From an uncultured Microcaldota archaeon (lineage in GTDB: Archaea; Micrarchaeota; Micrarchaeia; Norongarragalinales; CAINOH01): a stretch of DNA of 64,000 nucleotides. Positions 27,772-37,236 of the stretch are shown here, piece after piece. The notes below the pieces were generated by a model, which was not told the origin of the DNA, searched no databases, and worked only from the letters and a program-made list of their open reading frames with translations. Each line of letters opens with the position of its first letter. Position 1 is the first letter of the stretch. A program made the position numbers and the translations under genes. The DNA is taken from assembly GCA_903851445.1 (NCBI GenBank), contig CAINOH010000009.1:197784-261783 (forward strand), read 5' to 3'.

Positions 27772-29208
27772 CTATGCCGCGCGCTTCCAGAGCGTTCCTG
27801 TTGGCTTGTCCGCGAGTATTATGCCTTTCCTTGCAAGCCCGTCGCGTATTTCGTCAGCCTTGGCAAAGTCCTTTGCCTTCTTTGCCGCGTCGCGCTCCGC
27901 AACCAGCGCCGCAACTTCGGCGTCCGGAATTCCGGCCTTGGCTTCATTAGCGTCGAAAATTCCGAGCACGCCGTTTGCCAGCTTTTCAAAAGTGTCCGCA
28001 AGAAGTGCAAACGACGTTCTTGACGTGCCCTTTTCCGCCTCCAGTCGATACGCGAAGTCCTTGAGCTCGAACAGCGCAGAAAGCGCAAGCGGCGTGTTGA
28101 AGTCGTCATCCATCGCATCTTCAAATTTTCGGGCTGTTGCAAAGACGTCTGCCTTTACCTTTGCATCCGATTCTGATTTCTCAGGTCGTGCCTCGTTCTT
28201 TTTTTCACGCTCAATGAGCTGCCTCGTGTCCAGAAGCTTCTGCAGGGTGGGTCGCAATTCCTCAATCCTATCAGGCGATGCGTCTATCGGGCCGCGGTAG
28301 TGCGTTGAGACGTAGAACAGGCGGACAAGGCGCGCTCCGTGCGTGTCCAGCGCCTGGCGGAGCGTGATGAAGTTGCCAAGCGACTTTGCCATCTTGTCCT
28401 TCCCGACTACGACAAAGCCGTTGTGCAGCCAGTAGTTGGCGAACGGCTTTCCAGTAGCGGCCTCGGACTGGGCGATTTCGTCCTCGTGGTGCGGGAAAAT
28501 CAGGTCCTGGCCGCCGCCGTGGATGTCCAAGGTGTCGCCGAGATTCTTGGTGCTCATCACCGAGCATTCGATGTGCCATCCCGGCCTTCCCTTGCCCCAG
28601 GGCGAGTCCCAAGAAGGCTCGCCCGGCTTTGCGCTTTTCCACAGCGCAAAATCCTCCGCGTTCTTTTTCCTCTCGTCAACGTCGATGCGCGCGCCAGCCC
28701 TGAGCTTTTCAAGCGGCTGGCCCGAGAGCTTCCCGTAGGGGATGAACCTGCTGACTTCATAATAGACGTCCTTGCCGCTCCCGTGCTGGCCTTCGACCAC
28801 GTACGCGTAGCCGTTGCTTATGAGCCTCTGGACGAACTTGATGATGTCGGGGATGTTTTTGGTGACAAGAGGGTATTCGTCTGCCCGCAGTATTCCCAAG
28901 GAATCCATATCAACAAAGTATTCTTCCGAAAATCGCTCGGATAGTGCGAACGGGTCTTGTTTTGCTTCGGACGCCCTCTTGATTATCTTGTCGTCAATGT
29001 CAGTGAAGTTCTGGACGTACTTGACTTTGTAGCCGCAAAACGCGAGGTATCTTCGGATGACGTCAAATGCGGTGTAGCACCTTCCGTGGCCAAGGTGGCA
29101 GTAGTCGTAGGGTGTGATGCCGCACACGTACATCCTGACCTTGCCTTCTTCCAGGGGTACGAATTTTTTCTTGCCCTTCGAGAGGGTGTCAAACACCGTC
29201 AATGCCAT
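27772..29208 (-). CDS. cysS: Cysteinyl-tRNA synthetase
   Basis: MYVCGITPYDYCHLGHGR, GWHIECSVMS, DKMAKSLGNFITL; annotated from MALTVFDTLSKG, because the longer ORF runs back into tRNA-Cys. Confidence 0.96.
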   Translation of the reverse strand: MALTVFDTLSKGKKKFVPLEEGKVRMYVCGITPYDYCHLGHGRCYTAFDVIRRYLAFCGYKVKYVQNFTDIDDKIIKRASEAKQDPFALSERFSEEYFVDMDSLGILRADEYPLVTKNIPDIIKFVQRLISNGYAYVVEGQHGSGKDVYYEVSRFIPYGKLSGQPLEKLRAGARIDVDERKKNAEDFALWKSAKPGEPSWDSPWGKGRPGWHIECSVMSTKNLGDTLDIHGGGQDLIFPHHEDEIAQSEAATGKPFANYWLHNGFVVVGKDKMAKSLGNFITLRQALDTHGARLVRLFYVSTHYRGPIDASPDRIEELRPTLQKLLDTRQLIEREKKNEARPEKSESDAKVKADVFATARKFEDAMDDDFNTPLALSALFELKDFAYRLEAEKGTSRTSFALLADTFEKLANGVLGIFDANEAKAGIPDAEVAALVAERDAAKKAKDFAKADEIRDGLARKGIILADKPTGTLWKRAA

Positions 29209-29242
29209 AATCCCAGTCACAACACAGTTTTGGTTTTCCTTA

Positions 29243-29313
29243 AGCAGAGGGAGGGAGTCGAACCCTCTTAAACCGCTTTGCAGGCGATCGCGTAGCCGTT
29301 CCGCCACCTCCGC
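29243..29313 (-). tRNA. trnC: tRNA-Cys(GCA)
   Basis: GCGGAGGTGGCGGAACGGCTACGCGATCGCCTGCAAAGCGGTTTAAGAGGGTTCGACTCCCTCCCTCTGC-T; anticodon loop CTGCAAA; U73. Confidence 0.93.
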
Positions 29314-29356
29314 ACGGTTAATCTTGCGGGTGCTTTGAAAAATTCAAACGGTCAGG

Positions 29357-29433
29357 TTCGGCACGTGCCGAAAATCGTCATCCTGATTCTTAGGATACGA
29401 TGTTTTTTACTGGCGCCAAACGCTAGCGCCGGT
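29357..29433. other. Cluster of three inverted repeats (terminator or structured RNA)
   Basis: TTCGGCACGTGCCGAA; TCGTCATCCTGATTCTTAGGATACGA followed by TGTTTTTT; ACTGGCGC...GCGCCGGT. Confidence 0.5.
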
Positions 29434-29553
29434 CAGAACTAGCGACAACAGAAGTGCGTGTCCGATGCAATGGCCGAGTTGGTCATCTTGATATTCTCTT
29501 TTCCTTTTGGTGCTTTTATTCCTTTTCAGGGGGTTGCTGCCGCGTTGCCCGCC

Positions 29554-29763
29554 TTACATCAAAAGCAGGCCGAACACGAAAAGGAGGATTATGTAGTAGA
29601 ACAGCTGGTCGAAGTTCTCGCCGCGCACGAACACGTCGAAGAACGTGATTGGGTCGGACATTTCCTTCTGCTCTACGAACCAGGTGTTGTCGTCGGCACC
29701 CTTGATTTTCTTGGTTTCACGGGTGAAGCGGAACTGTGCCCGTGACTCGCCTTTAATGTGTGC
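29554..29763 (-). CDS. Small membrane protein
   Basis: MAHIKGESRAQFRFTRETKKIKG... with C-terminal TM FYYIILLFVFGLLLM. Confidence 0.6.
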   Translation of the reverse strand, partial: AHIKGESRAQFRFTRETKKIKGADDNTWFVEQKEMSDPITFFDVFVRGENFDQLFYYIILLFVFGLLLM

Positions 29764-29884
29764 CATTTGTAACAACTTCCAGATAGTAACAAGTGTGTTC
29801 GGTGGCTTTTATTCCTTTCGCGGCCTTAAAAAGTCCGGCTTTTGACGAAGGCGTCAGCCTTCTGGCAGTCCGCTTTTTGTCTTC

Positions 29885-30646
29885 TCATTTCTTGGCAACA
29901 TACTGAAAGAAATCCGCGCCGACATCATGGCCATTCTTGAAGTCCGAATACTGCTCTATGTTTTCAAATCCCGCTTGTCGTATGAGCGAAACCAGTTCGC
30001 CGTCCTTGAAAGGATACAATGTCATCTGTCCTGCTTTGCCGTTTTCGTGCGTTGCCTTCAACACTATTTTTTCAGGTCCGATTTCAATTGGGACGCATTT
30101 CACTTTCTTTCCGCAATAGACGTATTTCCCGGAATACCTGAAATTACCGTTCAGTATTTTTTCCTTTTCAGCCAGCATATACCCGTAATTGCGCTCGTCT
30201 ATGATCAGTATCCCGCCGGGCCGCAGCACGTTTCTGAACGCCGAAAGCGTGCGCATCTGGACTTGCTTTTTGAAAAGGTGCGTGAGCGAGTTTCCCTGCA
30301 GAATTATCGCGTCAAAAGAAGCGCGTCCGAATTTTTCATCAAGCTCGCGCCAATCATAGCCGGTAAGCTTAATGTGCACGGCCTCCTTAGCTGCATTTTC
30401 AAGCGCTTTCCGTGCAAATACCGCGTCAATCTCGTTGCTTGTAACGTCAAAGCCCTGCTTGAGAAGGTAAATCGAGTCGCAACCCGTGCCAAGGCTCGCG
30501 TCAAGGATTTTCCTGCAGCCATTTTCCTTCAGGGTGTTGACAAGAAAGCCGTTTTCTCCCTCGCGGCGCTTGTTCCAATCAATATATTCATCCCAGAAAT
30601 CCACGAGGACTTGGGAATAATCAGTGCGGTCCACAGTCTTAGTCAC
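29885..30646 (-). CDS. Class I SAM-dependent methyltransferase
   Basis: CRKILDASLGTGCDSIYLLKQGFDVTSNEID...FDAIILQGNSLTHL. Confidence 0.85.
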   Translation of the reverse strand: MTKTVDRTDYSQVLVDFWDEYIDWNKRREGENGFLVNTLKENGCRKILDASLGTGCDSIYLLKQGFDVTSNEIDAVFARKALENAAKEAVHIKLTGYDWRELDEKFGRASFDAIILQGNSLTHLFKKQVQMRTLSAFRNVLRPGGILIIDERNYGYMLAEKEKILNGNFRYSGKYVYCGKKVKCVPIEIGPEKIVLKATHENGKAGQMTLYPFKDGELVSLIRQAGFENIEQYSDFKNGHDVGADFFQYVAKK

Positions 30647-30674
30647 AGAATCAACTTTACCAGAAATATTTTTT

Positions 30675-31511
30675 TTATCCCCGCGCCCTTTCGTACTCCT
30701 TCTTCATCAAAATCGCATCAGTCTCAATGTTCGGCGACTCGGAGATTATCGTTCCCGCGCACTTGTTGTCAACCAGGCTTTCCGCAAGCAGCGAAAAGCG
30801 GGGCGACTCTGCATCGATGGTCAGGTGCCTAAGCTCGCCCTTTGCCGAGTATTGTATTCCTGCAAAGTGGCAGTGAAGCTGTTGCAAGCCCGCCTTTCCA
30901 ACAGCGTCTTCCACTGTCTCGAATATCCTGTCAAAGTCCTTTTTCGTATTCAAGCCGCCGTTCGCCCTCGCGTGCAAATGGGCAAAGTCAATCGTCGGCT
31001 TGAACCGTTCAAAGCCAATCTCGGACGCAAGGCCGTAAAGCTCCGCAAGGTTTCCGAAGGCGCTTGGCTTTCCGGTAGTTTCCGGTGCAAGGACTGCCTT
31101 GCGTATTCCCGCCTTTTTCATCGAGTCCAAGACGTTCAGGTAGCCTTCCTTTGCAGCCTCGAACGCTTTTTTCCCGTCAAGCTTGCCGTAGTATCCCGTG
31201 TGGACTACCACCCGGCCGCCGCCGGCATTTTCCAGAATCCGCGCAGTGTCAAGTATGCGCACCTTGCTTGCAGCCACTTTCTCCGGCTCGTCAGAGCACA
31301 GGTTGACGTAGTACGGCGCGTGGGCTGAAAGCACCACCTTGTTCTCTTTTGCTGCCTTTCCGCAGGCTTCTGCCTTCCCAGCTGCCATCCTTGCGGAGTG
31401 CACGAACTCGAACTCGAAGGCGTCCAGGCCCAGCTTGCGCACAAACCCGATTCCCGCAAGCGAGTCGCGCCCGGGGCAGGAAAGCGGTATGCCAGCGGTT
31501 CCGAAAATCAT
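30675..31511 (-). CDS. nfo: Endonuclease IV-like AP endonuclease (TIM barrel)
   Basis: VLSAHAPYYVNLCS, VVVHTGYYG, LAPETTGKPSAFG, LQQLHCHFAGIQYS. Confidence 0.85.
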   Translation of the reverse strand: MIFGTAGIPLSCPGRDSLAGIGFVRKLGLDAFEFEFVHSARMAAGKAEACGKAAKENKVVLSAHAPYYVNLCSDEPEKVAASKVRILDTARILENAGGGRVVVHTGYYGKLDGKKAFEAAKEGYLNVLDSMKKAGIRKAVLAPETTGKPSAFGNLAELYGLASEIGFERFKPTIDFAHLHARANGGLNTKKDFDRIFETVEDAVGKAGLQQLHCHFAGIQYSAKGELRHLTIDAESPRFSLLAESLVDNKCAGTIISESPNIETDAILMKKEYERARG

Positions 31512-31595
31512 TGCCACGCAAAGACTTGATTTGGGAGGGATTAATAGCATTAGCAACCACGTTATTTTCGGCTATAGGCAACAGCCGCGAAGGCG

Positions 31596-32276
31596 ATGGG
31601 AATGGCAACAGTCACTTATCTCGGGCACTCCGGGTTCTTGGTGGAGCTTGAGGGCAAGATATTGCTTTTCGACCCCTGGCTGGACCCGAGGCCGAAAAAC
31701 GCAGAGAGGCTGGTGCCGCCGTCAACCAGCGCGGAGAAAATCAAGAAGGCCGACGCAATCTTCATCTCAAGCCCGGCTTTCGACCACTTTGACGCCCACG
31801 ACGTCTCCATAATCGCCGAAGGCACCTACGCGCATGTGGTCGCGCCTGAGGAGGTGCTCTCGCAGCTTCAAATCCAGGATAAGTTCAAGATGTCCGCAGT
31901 TGACGGCGACGACTTCGAGTTTTACGGCATGGGCATCCAAGTTCTTCCTGTTCGCAGCAACACGCCCGGCGCAGTTGGCTACCTGGTCCGCTGCGGCGCA
32001 AAGAGCGTCTATTTCTCGGGCGACACTTACGACTTTTTCGCGCTTGCAAACGTCGAGGCGGACCTTGCGCTCCTCCCAATCGGCGGCACGCAGACCATGG
32101 ACATACTGTCGGCAGTGAGCGCGGTAAAGAAGATGCGCGTAAAATACGTCATCCCCTGCCACTACGACACGTTCTCCCGCATCCATGCCGACCCCTACGA
32201 TTTCGCAAAGCGCGTAAAGCAGGAGACCAAGGCCCAGGCAGTAGTCCTGGGCGTGGGTCAGACTGCACGTTTCTAG
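31596..32276 (+). CDS. UPF0173-like metal-dependent hydrolase
   Basis: VTYLGHSGFLVELEGKILLFDPWLDPRP, YFSGDTYDFF, PIGGTQTMDILSAV, VIPCHYDTF. Confidence 0.9.
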   Translation: MGMATVTYLGHSGFLVELEGKILLFDPWLDPRPKNAERLVPPSTSAEKIKKADAIFISSPAFDHFDAHDVSIIAEGTYAHVVAPEEVLSQLQIQDKFKMSAVDGDDFEFYGMGIQVLPVRSNTPGAVGYLVRCGAKSVYFSGDTYDFFALANVEADLALLPIGGTQTMDILSAVSAVKKMRVKYVIPCHYDTFSRIHADPYDFAKRVKQETKAQAVVLGVGQTARF

Positions 32277-32382
32277 GCCGTTGACCGGGCCGCGGGCCGT
32301 TCAAACCCCGCAGGGCCCTTTCGGAGTTTTTTTAAGACTCCTCATGCCCTAATATGATTCCCACTAACAGGTGATTTTGGAT

Positions 32383-32787
32383 ATGATTACGCACGGAAGG
32401 ATAGTCGAGGTCAAGGCGACCAAGAAAAAGGATGGCAACATCACCGGAATGTCGGTCAACGTCAGTGTTGAGAGTGTGGCAACCGAGGGCAGCCAGATCA
32501 AGGTGGCGTACACTTACGAGATAATCTATCAGCAGGACGTAGCCAGCATGTCTATATCCGGCGAGCTGTTCACCGACGCGAACTCCGACCTTGGAAAGAA
32601 GCTCCTTGACGGCTGGAAGAAGAACAAGCAGCTCCCGGCTGACGCGGCAGAGGAGATAATCACCGCGCTCACCTATGCCGGAAGCAGCGTGGGCACGCTC
32701 CTTGCCTTTGCAATCAACATCAACGCGCCGATCAACGTGCCGCGCGCAAAGGTCGCGCCCGCAGGGCAGAGCCCCAAGGCGGGTTAG
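32383..32787 (+). CDS. Conserved hypothetical protein, about 134 aa
   Basis: MITHGRIVEVKATKKKDGNITGMSVNVSVESVATEGSQIKVAYTYEIIYQQ. Confidence 0.6.
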   Translation: MITHGRIVEVKATKKKDGNITGMSVNVSVESVATEGSQIKVAYTYEIIYQQDVASMSISGELFTDANSDLGKKLLDGWKKNKQLPADAAEEIITALTYAGSSVGTLLAFAININAPINVPRAKVAPAGQSPKAG

Positions 32788-32804
32788 GTATTTGAGGTGT
32801 TCAT

Positions 32805-33071
32805 ATGACGCAGTTTATTCCCAAGGGAGAAGAGCCCGCACGCAAAAAGCCAATATCGCCCATTGCAAGTAAATCCGCAGAAGAAGCCGTTCAGAGGGCA
32901 TTTGAATTTTTCAGCGCGACCACACCTGCAGAGCACGCCAAGATAGCCCGCTATTTCGGCAAAAATCCGGACCATGCACACATATTCATGAAAGCTAAGA
33001 AGCTTCCGGACGGCATGCCCTTGGCGGAGAAGAAGTCCTTGTTGTGGCAGCAGCTTGGATACCGGCGATAG
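32805..33071 (+). CDS. Hypothetical protein, 88 aa
   Basis: ORF in tandem with neighbours; no recognised family. Confidence 0.55.
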   Translation: MTQFIPKGEEPARKKPISPIASKSAEEAVQRAFEFFSATTPAEHAKIARYFGKNPDHAHIFMKAKKLPDGMPLAEKKSLLWQQLGYRR

Positions 33072-33135
33072 GAGCAGTTCTATCATTTCCTTTTTTTTCA
33101 TATTCCTTTTTCTTCGTTTCCACCCTACTTGTTCA

Positions 33136-34986
33136 ATGGTCCCAAAAGCCAAGCTCCCACCAAGGCCATTCCAACAGTCGAGCCTCTTTCGGAGATTTTC
33201 CGGCATCTCGCGCTTTTCGGGCGAGGAACGGCACATACTTTCCGAACTTTCCAACGCCTGGGATGCGGCAGCTGCCACGGCCGCGCAAAAAAGGGCGGCA
33301 GAGCTGAAGCCAAAGGTACCTACCGTGCTGCAGGATTACCCGCGCTATACTGCTGACGCGTTCGCGTTCATCAATAAGTTCACCCACTCCGCCAACAGCC
33401 GCGACTATGGTGCTTCCCTGCTCGAGTACATGGCCGGAAAGTATCCCCAGGCGCACGCGCAGGTTTGCGACATCGCGCGAAATCGGCTTGGGTTTGGGCC
33501 GCGCCATGATGCAAAAAACCCACAGTCGCAGGACTCCAAGCCGCCGATAGCACAAGACGAGCAGTCGGACCAGCGTGTGGAATGGTATTCGCGTCCTGAG
33601 ACGTTCCTTCCAGTTGTGTCGAGAGCCCCGCCAGTGCACGCGCATGCAAACGATGCTGCCGGCCAGACGGAAAAACCGTGGTATGCGGTCCCAGTGCCCG
33701 GTGTGACAATTAAAAAGAAGGAAAAGTCCGCGCCCGTTCCAAAAGAAAAGTCCGTTGTTCTTCCCCCGCCGGTCGGCTATTCAAGGTATTACCCATCCAA
33801 TCCCCTTGTTGACAACCTGCGATTCTATTTCGGAGTGATAAACCCAGCAGGCCTTCGTTTTAAGAGCATATCAAAATTCATACGCAGCGACCCGGTGTCC
33901 TCGCGGGCAGTTCAGATTGTCAACGAAAACGGGCTGGACCTTGCAAACCCCGAGCACGTCCGACAACTGGAGAAAACCATCGGGCGCGAGTTCAGTCAAG
34001 ATGCCCTTGGGCCTATGAAAAAGAAACCGCTTAATAAAATTAAAAGAAAGTTCATGACTATTGACGACCTAAAGACAGAACCCCCCAAGCCCACCAATTT
34101 CAATGTCGAATATACTCCGTTTTTTCACGTGCTTGTGCGAAACAAGGCGGGTTCAAAAGACGTTGGTGTTCCTGTCAAGGCCACCGGTCAAAAAGGCGGG
34201 TGGGGCCGTGTTGCCGGCACAAAGTTTGCCCCGAAGCTTTCAAAGGACCCTCGCGAGAACGTGCGCAAACTCCTCGATGGCACCCTTCCGTTCGGTTCAA
34301 AGGGTGAATTCCGGCGGCTGATAAAATCAGACCCGGAGCATATTATCGCCTGGCACGAGCTTACGGGTACGAAGCCAGTATTGCCTTCCGCGGCAAAAGA
34401 CGTTCCCCCCAGAGCCAAAAGGCAAAAAGACGCAAACCCAAACCAAGCAGATACCATCGAGCCGTTAAGTCCGGCTGCCGGCATCGACCGCGTGGTAGGT
34501 GATTTGGTGCGCTACCGCAACAAGGAGCCAAGCCCCACAGAAATCAACGAGGTTAACCGCTTACTTGCCGACTTGGTTCAGGGAGTCGAAGAACCCGCTT
34601 ACAAGTTCGGACGACCTGCCTTACCATTGAAAGAACAGGTCTTTTGCGCCATCCAAAAAGTCTATTCTCAACGATCCAGCCGCGGCGCCGTCTCCCTATT
34701 CAATAATGCCGTCCAGAACGGCCTAATAACGCATCGGCCGTACTTTAACGCGGTTTCAAAATTCTTGAACCGCGAGGACGTAACGCCCATCTTGCAACAC
34801 TTGGTAGCGGTCTCGGCACCTCCGCTTAAGGCGGTGGAAACGGGGTTTGCGATGGGTTCAACGGACTTTAGGGTCCCTCGCCTTACCCCGAGGCTTAAGT
34901 CCAAGAACCGCACCGCCCAAATAAACGAGTTACTCTGCAAGGTCATAGCACACAATCTGACCGTAGTACAAGAAAACAAAAGTTAG
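33136..34986 (+). CDS. Large orphan protein, about 616 aa
   Basis: Long ORF; start proposed at MVPKAKLPPRPFQQ after the 32805 gene; no recognised domain. Confidence 0.6.
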   Translation: MVPKAKLPPRPFQQSSLFRRFSGISRFSGEERHILSELSNAWDAAAATAAQKRAAELKPKVPTVLQDYPRYTADAFAFINKFTHSANSRDYGASLLEYMAGKYPQAHAQVCDIARNRLGFGPRHDAKNPQSQDSKPPIAQDEQSDQRVEWYSRPETFLPVVSRAPPVHAHANDAAGQTEKPWYAVPVPGVTIKKKEKSAPVPKEKSVVLPPPVGYSRYYPSNPLVDNLRFYFGVINPAGLRFKSISKFIRSDPVSSRAVQIVNENGLDLANPEHVRQLEKTIGREFSQDALGPMKKKPLNKIKRKFMTIDDLKTEPPKPTNFNVEYTPFFHVLVRNKAGSKDVGVPVKATGQKGGWGRVAGTKFAPKLSKDPRENVRKLLDGTLPFGSKGEFRRLIKSDPEHIIAWHELTGTKPVLPSAAKDVPPRAKRQKDANPNQADTIEPLSPAAGIDRVVGDLVRYRNKEPSPTEINEVNRLLADLVQGVEEPAYKFGRPALPLKEQVFCAIQKVYSQRSSRGAVSLFNNAVQNGLITHRPYFNAVSKFLNREDVTPILQHLVAVSAPPLKAVETGFAMGSTDFRVPRLTPRLKSKNRTAQINELLCKVIAHNLTVVQENKS

Positions 34987-35185
34987 GAGTTAGCCCGAAT
35001 TTACCAAGGCAGGAACTTTTCAACAAAAGCTCCAACGTCGCGCGCCTTATGGGGCTTCTCAAGGAAGTGCCGGAGCCGAACCCGCGTTTTAGCCTGTTCC
35101 GCAGGCGCCGCTAAGAGTCAAAAAACATAAAATTAGGATTGGAGGGAAAAAACAATCCCTCAAGCCGTAATGGTACGTGTAGTAT

Positions 35186-35485
35186 TTATCCGAACAGGCT
35201 CGCAAGTCCCGCTGCAGCCTCTTCCTCCTTCTTCTCCTCGGAGACTTCAGCCTTCTTCTCTTCCTTCTTGGCCTCTCCTGCGGGTGTGGCTGGTGCTGCG
35301 GCGAAAGCTGCCTGCTTGATTGCGTCCTCGATGTTCACGCCCTCGAGCGCTGCAACGAGTGCCTTGATTTTTGTCGGCTCCTCGTTGACTCCAGCTGCGG
35401 CGAGGACCTTCTTTACGTTGTCCTCGCTTATGGGCTGGCCTGCGGCGTGCAGGAGCAATGCGGCATATGCGTCTTTCATTTGCAT
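35186..35485 (-). CDS. rpl12: Ribosomal protein P1/L12e
   Basis: [56 protein letters not shown], acidic C-term, ASLFG. Confidence 0.95.
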   Translation of the reverse strand: MQMKDAYAALLLHAAGQPISEDNVKKVLAAAGVNEEPTKIKALVAALEGVNIEDAIKQAAFAAAPATPAGEAKKEEKKAEVSEEKKEEEAAAGLASLFG

Positions 35486-35514
35486 CTCCTCAATTTATCG
35501 TAAAACCTATTTCG

Positions 35515-36357
35515 TCATCCTTGCGCAGGGGCGGCTGGCTCGGAAGGCGCTGCCGGTGCAGCGGCCTCCTTTGGCGCCTTGTCCTCAACTACCTTGTTGA
35601 TTGCAAGCGCCTTTGCCTGCGCTGATGCGAGTATGACTGGTGTTGAATCCTTGTTGTAAATCTCCGCGAACACGCACAGGTTCATCGCGGCCTGGTGTGC
35701 TGATGCGAGCTGTGCGATGTACTGCGAGTCGTCGACGTCAAGCACGTTGGCAGGGTAAGTCATGTTGTCGGTGAACGCCGACTTCATGGTCATCCCGATT
35801 TCGAACGGCTCGATGCCGAGCTTTGTGAGTATCTTTGCAACCGCGTCCGCAATCGGCTCGCCCTTCCTGGCAACAGTCGCGTCGCTTACAATCACGATTT
35901 TTGTTCCCTGTATCTTGGCGTTGATTTTCGCCTGCTTGAGCTCGGTTAGCACCGGGCCAGGTGCAAGGTTGGTCTCCCCGCCAGGGACTACGATGTCCGC
36001 GTTTGCAATCATCCCGGTCTTTGCCGGTGCCTTGGCCTTGCTTTGGCGCAGCATCTTTGCAAGCTTGAACGGGTCCTCGTTTGAAAGGAGGAACGCGACT
36101 GAGCCGCTCTCGTCAATCGTCTTTGAGAGCGCGTCGAAGCCAGGCTTGTTTGCCTTCTCAAGCGCCTTGCGCAGGAGCGTCGTGCGCGTAATCACGAGCT
36201 CGGCCTTCCCGCGGAGCTTCTTCTTGATTGCGTTGTAGTGCTTTGACGGCAGGTTCTGCAGGCTGACCACTGCCACGACCTTGTAAGCGGCAATCTTCTT
36301 GGTAAGGTCGGCTACTGCCTTTTCCTTCTGCTTTCGGTTTAGTACCATGAGAATCAA
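35515..36357 (-). CDS. rpl10: Ribosomal protein L10 (P0)
   Basis: VAVVSLQNLPSKHYNAIKKKLRGKAELVITRTTLLRKAL; conserved archaeal P0 body. Confidence 0.95.
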   Translation of the reverse strand: MILMVLNRKQKEKAVADLTKKIAAYKVVAVVSLQNLPSKHYNAIKKKLRGKAELVITRTTLLRKALEKANKPGFDALSKTIDESGSVAFLLSNEDPFKLAKMLRQSKAKAPAKTGMIANADIVVPGGETNLAPGPVLTELKQAKINAKIQGTKIVIVSDATVARKGEPIADAVAKILTKLGIEPFEIGMTMKSAFTDNMTYPANVLDVDDSQYIAQLASAHQAAMNLCVFAEIYNKDSTPVILASAQAKALAINKVVEDKAPKEAAAPAAPSEPAAPAQG

Positions 36358-37011
36358 CTATGCCGCCACGGCAACGGGCTTTCCCATTGTCGTCTTGATG
36401 TAAATGGACTTGATTTTGCCTTCGGTTGCCTTGTGCTTTATCGCGTCAATCACTGCAACCGCGTTCTCTGCAACCTGCTTGTCTGTCATCTCCTCGTTGC
36501 CCACGATGCAGTGGACTACCGGGAGGTACTTGCCCTTTGTTCTGAGCGTGACCGAGCGCTTTGCCTTCTCCACCACGTCAGGCAGGTTGGAGTTGGGCAT
36601 GATTGGCTTTGGCAGCTTGCCCTTGGAGCCAAGGACCTGACCGAGCGCCTTACCAACAGCGGCCATGAGCTGCGTCTGGGACAAGAGCGAATAGTTGAGG
36701 AGCTCCTTCTGCTTCTTCTTGTCCGAAGCGTAGGATGCGATCTGCTCGCTGCCGATGACCAGGGGCACGAGCTTCTTCATGTCTACAGCCAGCTGGCCGT
36801 CAGCGAACACCGCCACCTCTACCGGACGCGGTGCGTAAGGGAGCGTGACTTCGAGCGTGATGCGGTTCTCCGGCTTGTTGAAGTCGATGTCGCGGAAGTT
36901 GATGGCGATGTCCACGCTCTGCTTGAACTTGCGCTTGCCCTTGTTCTCAGTAAGCACCGCAGTGACTGCCTTTGAGACCTTGTCGTTTTCGTAGACCAAT
37001 TGTTCTGGCAC
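36358..37011 (-). CDS. rpl1: 50S ribosomal protein L1
   Basis: SVDIAINFRDIDFNKPENRITLEVTLPY...GKLPKPIMPNSNL. Confidence 0.95.
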   Translation of the reverse strand: MPEQLVYENDKVSKAVTAVLTENKGKRKFKQSVDIAINFRDIDFNKPENRITLEVTLPYAPRPVEVAVFADGQLAVDMKKLVPLVIGSEQIASYASDKKKQKELLNYSLLSQTQLMAAVGKALGQVLGSKGKLPKPIMPNSNLPDVVEKAKRSVTLRTKGKYLPVVHCIVGNEEMTDKQVAENAVAVIDAIKHKATEGKIKSIYIKTTMGKPVAVAA

Positions 37012-37145
37012 CAGTTGAATCGTGAACCTTGCAGACGAACCTGTCGGATGCCACCGGCTTAAGCCGATGGGTCAAAAGAACCAGACGCTCCTAAGAGCCT
37101 TGATTCCCTCCTGCCCAGGGCAGTCCAAACGGGCGCATTTCTGCG
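37012..37145 (-). promoter_or_regulatory. Long structured leader of the L1-L10-P1 operon
   Basis: Minus-strand TATA near 37171-37178; three hairpins in the presumptive leader, including CCAUCGGC-UUAA-GCCGGUGG (37051-37070). Confidence 0.5.
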
Positions 37146-37236
37146 GAACTATACAGTGAAGGTAATTGTTTATAAAAGTGATGAATTGGGTCGGGTCCTG
37201 AGCCAGACCTATAAACTAACTCGCCCAAGTTTTTGT

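Noticed and set aside
29209-29307. N-terminal extension of the cysS ORF
   Set aside because: It translates through tRNA-Cys; the conserved CysRS N-terminus starts at MALTVFDTLSKG.
37156-37236. N-terminal part of the 406-aa membrane protein ORF
   Set aside because: Overlaps both predicted promoters; ATG 37237 with a TATA about 28 bp upstream is more likely.
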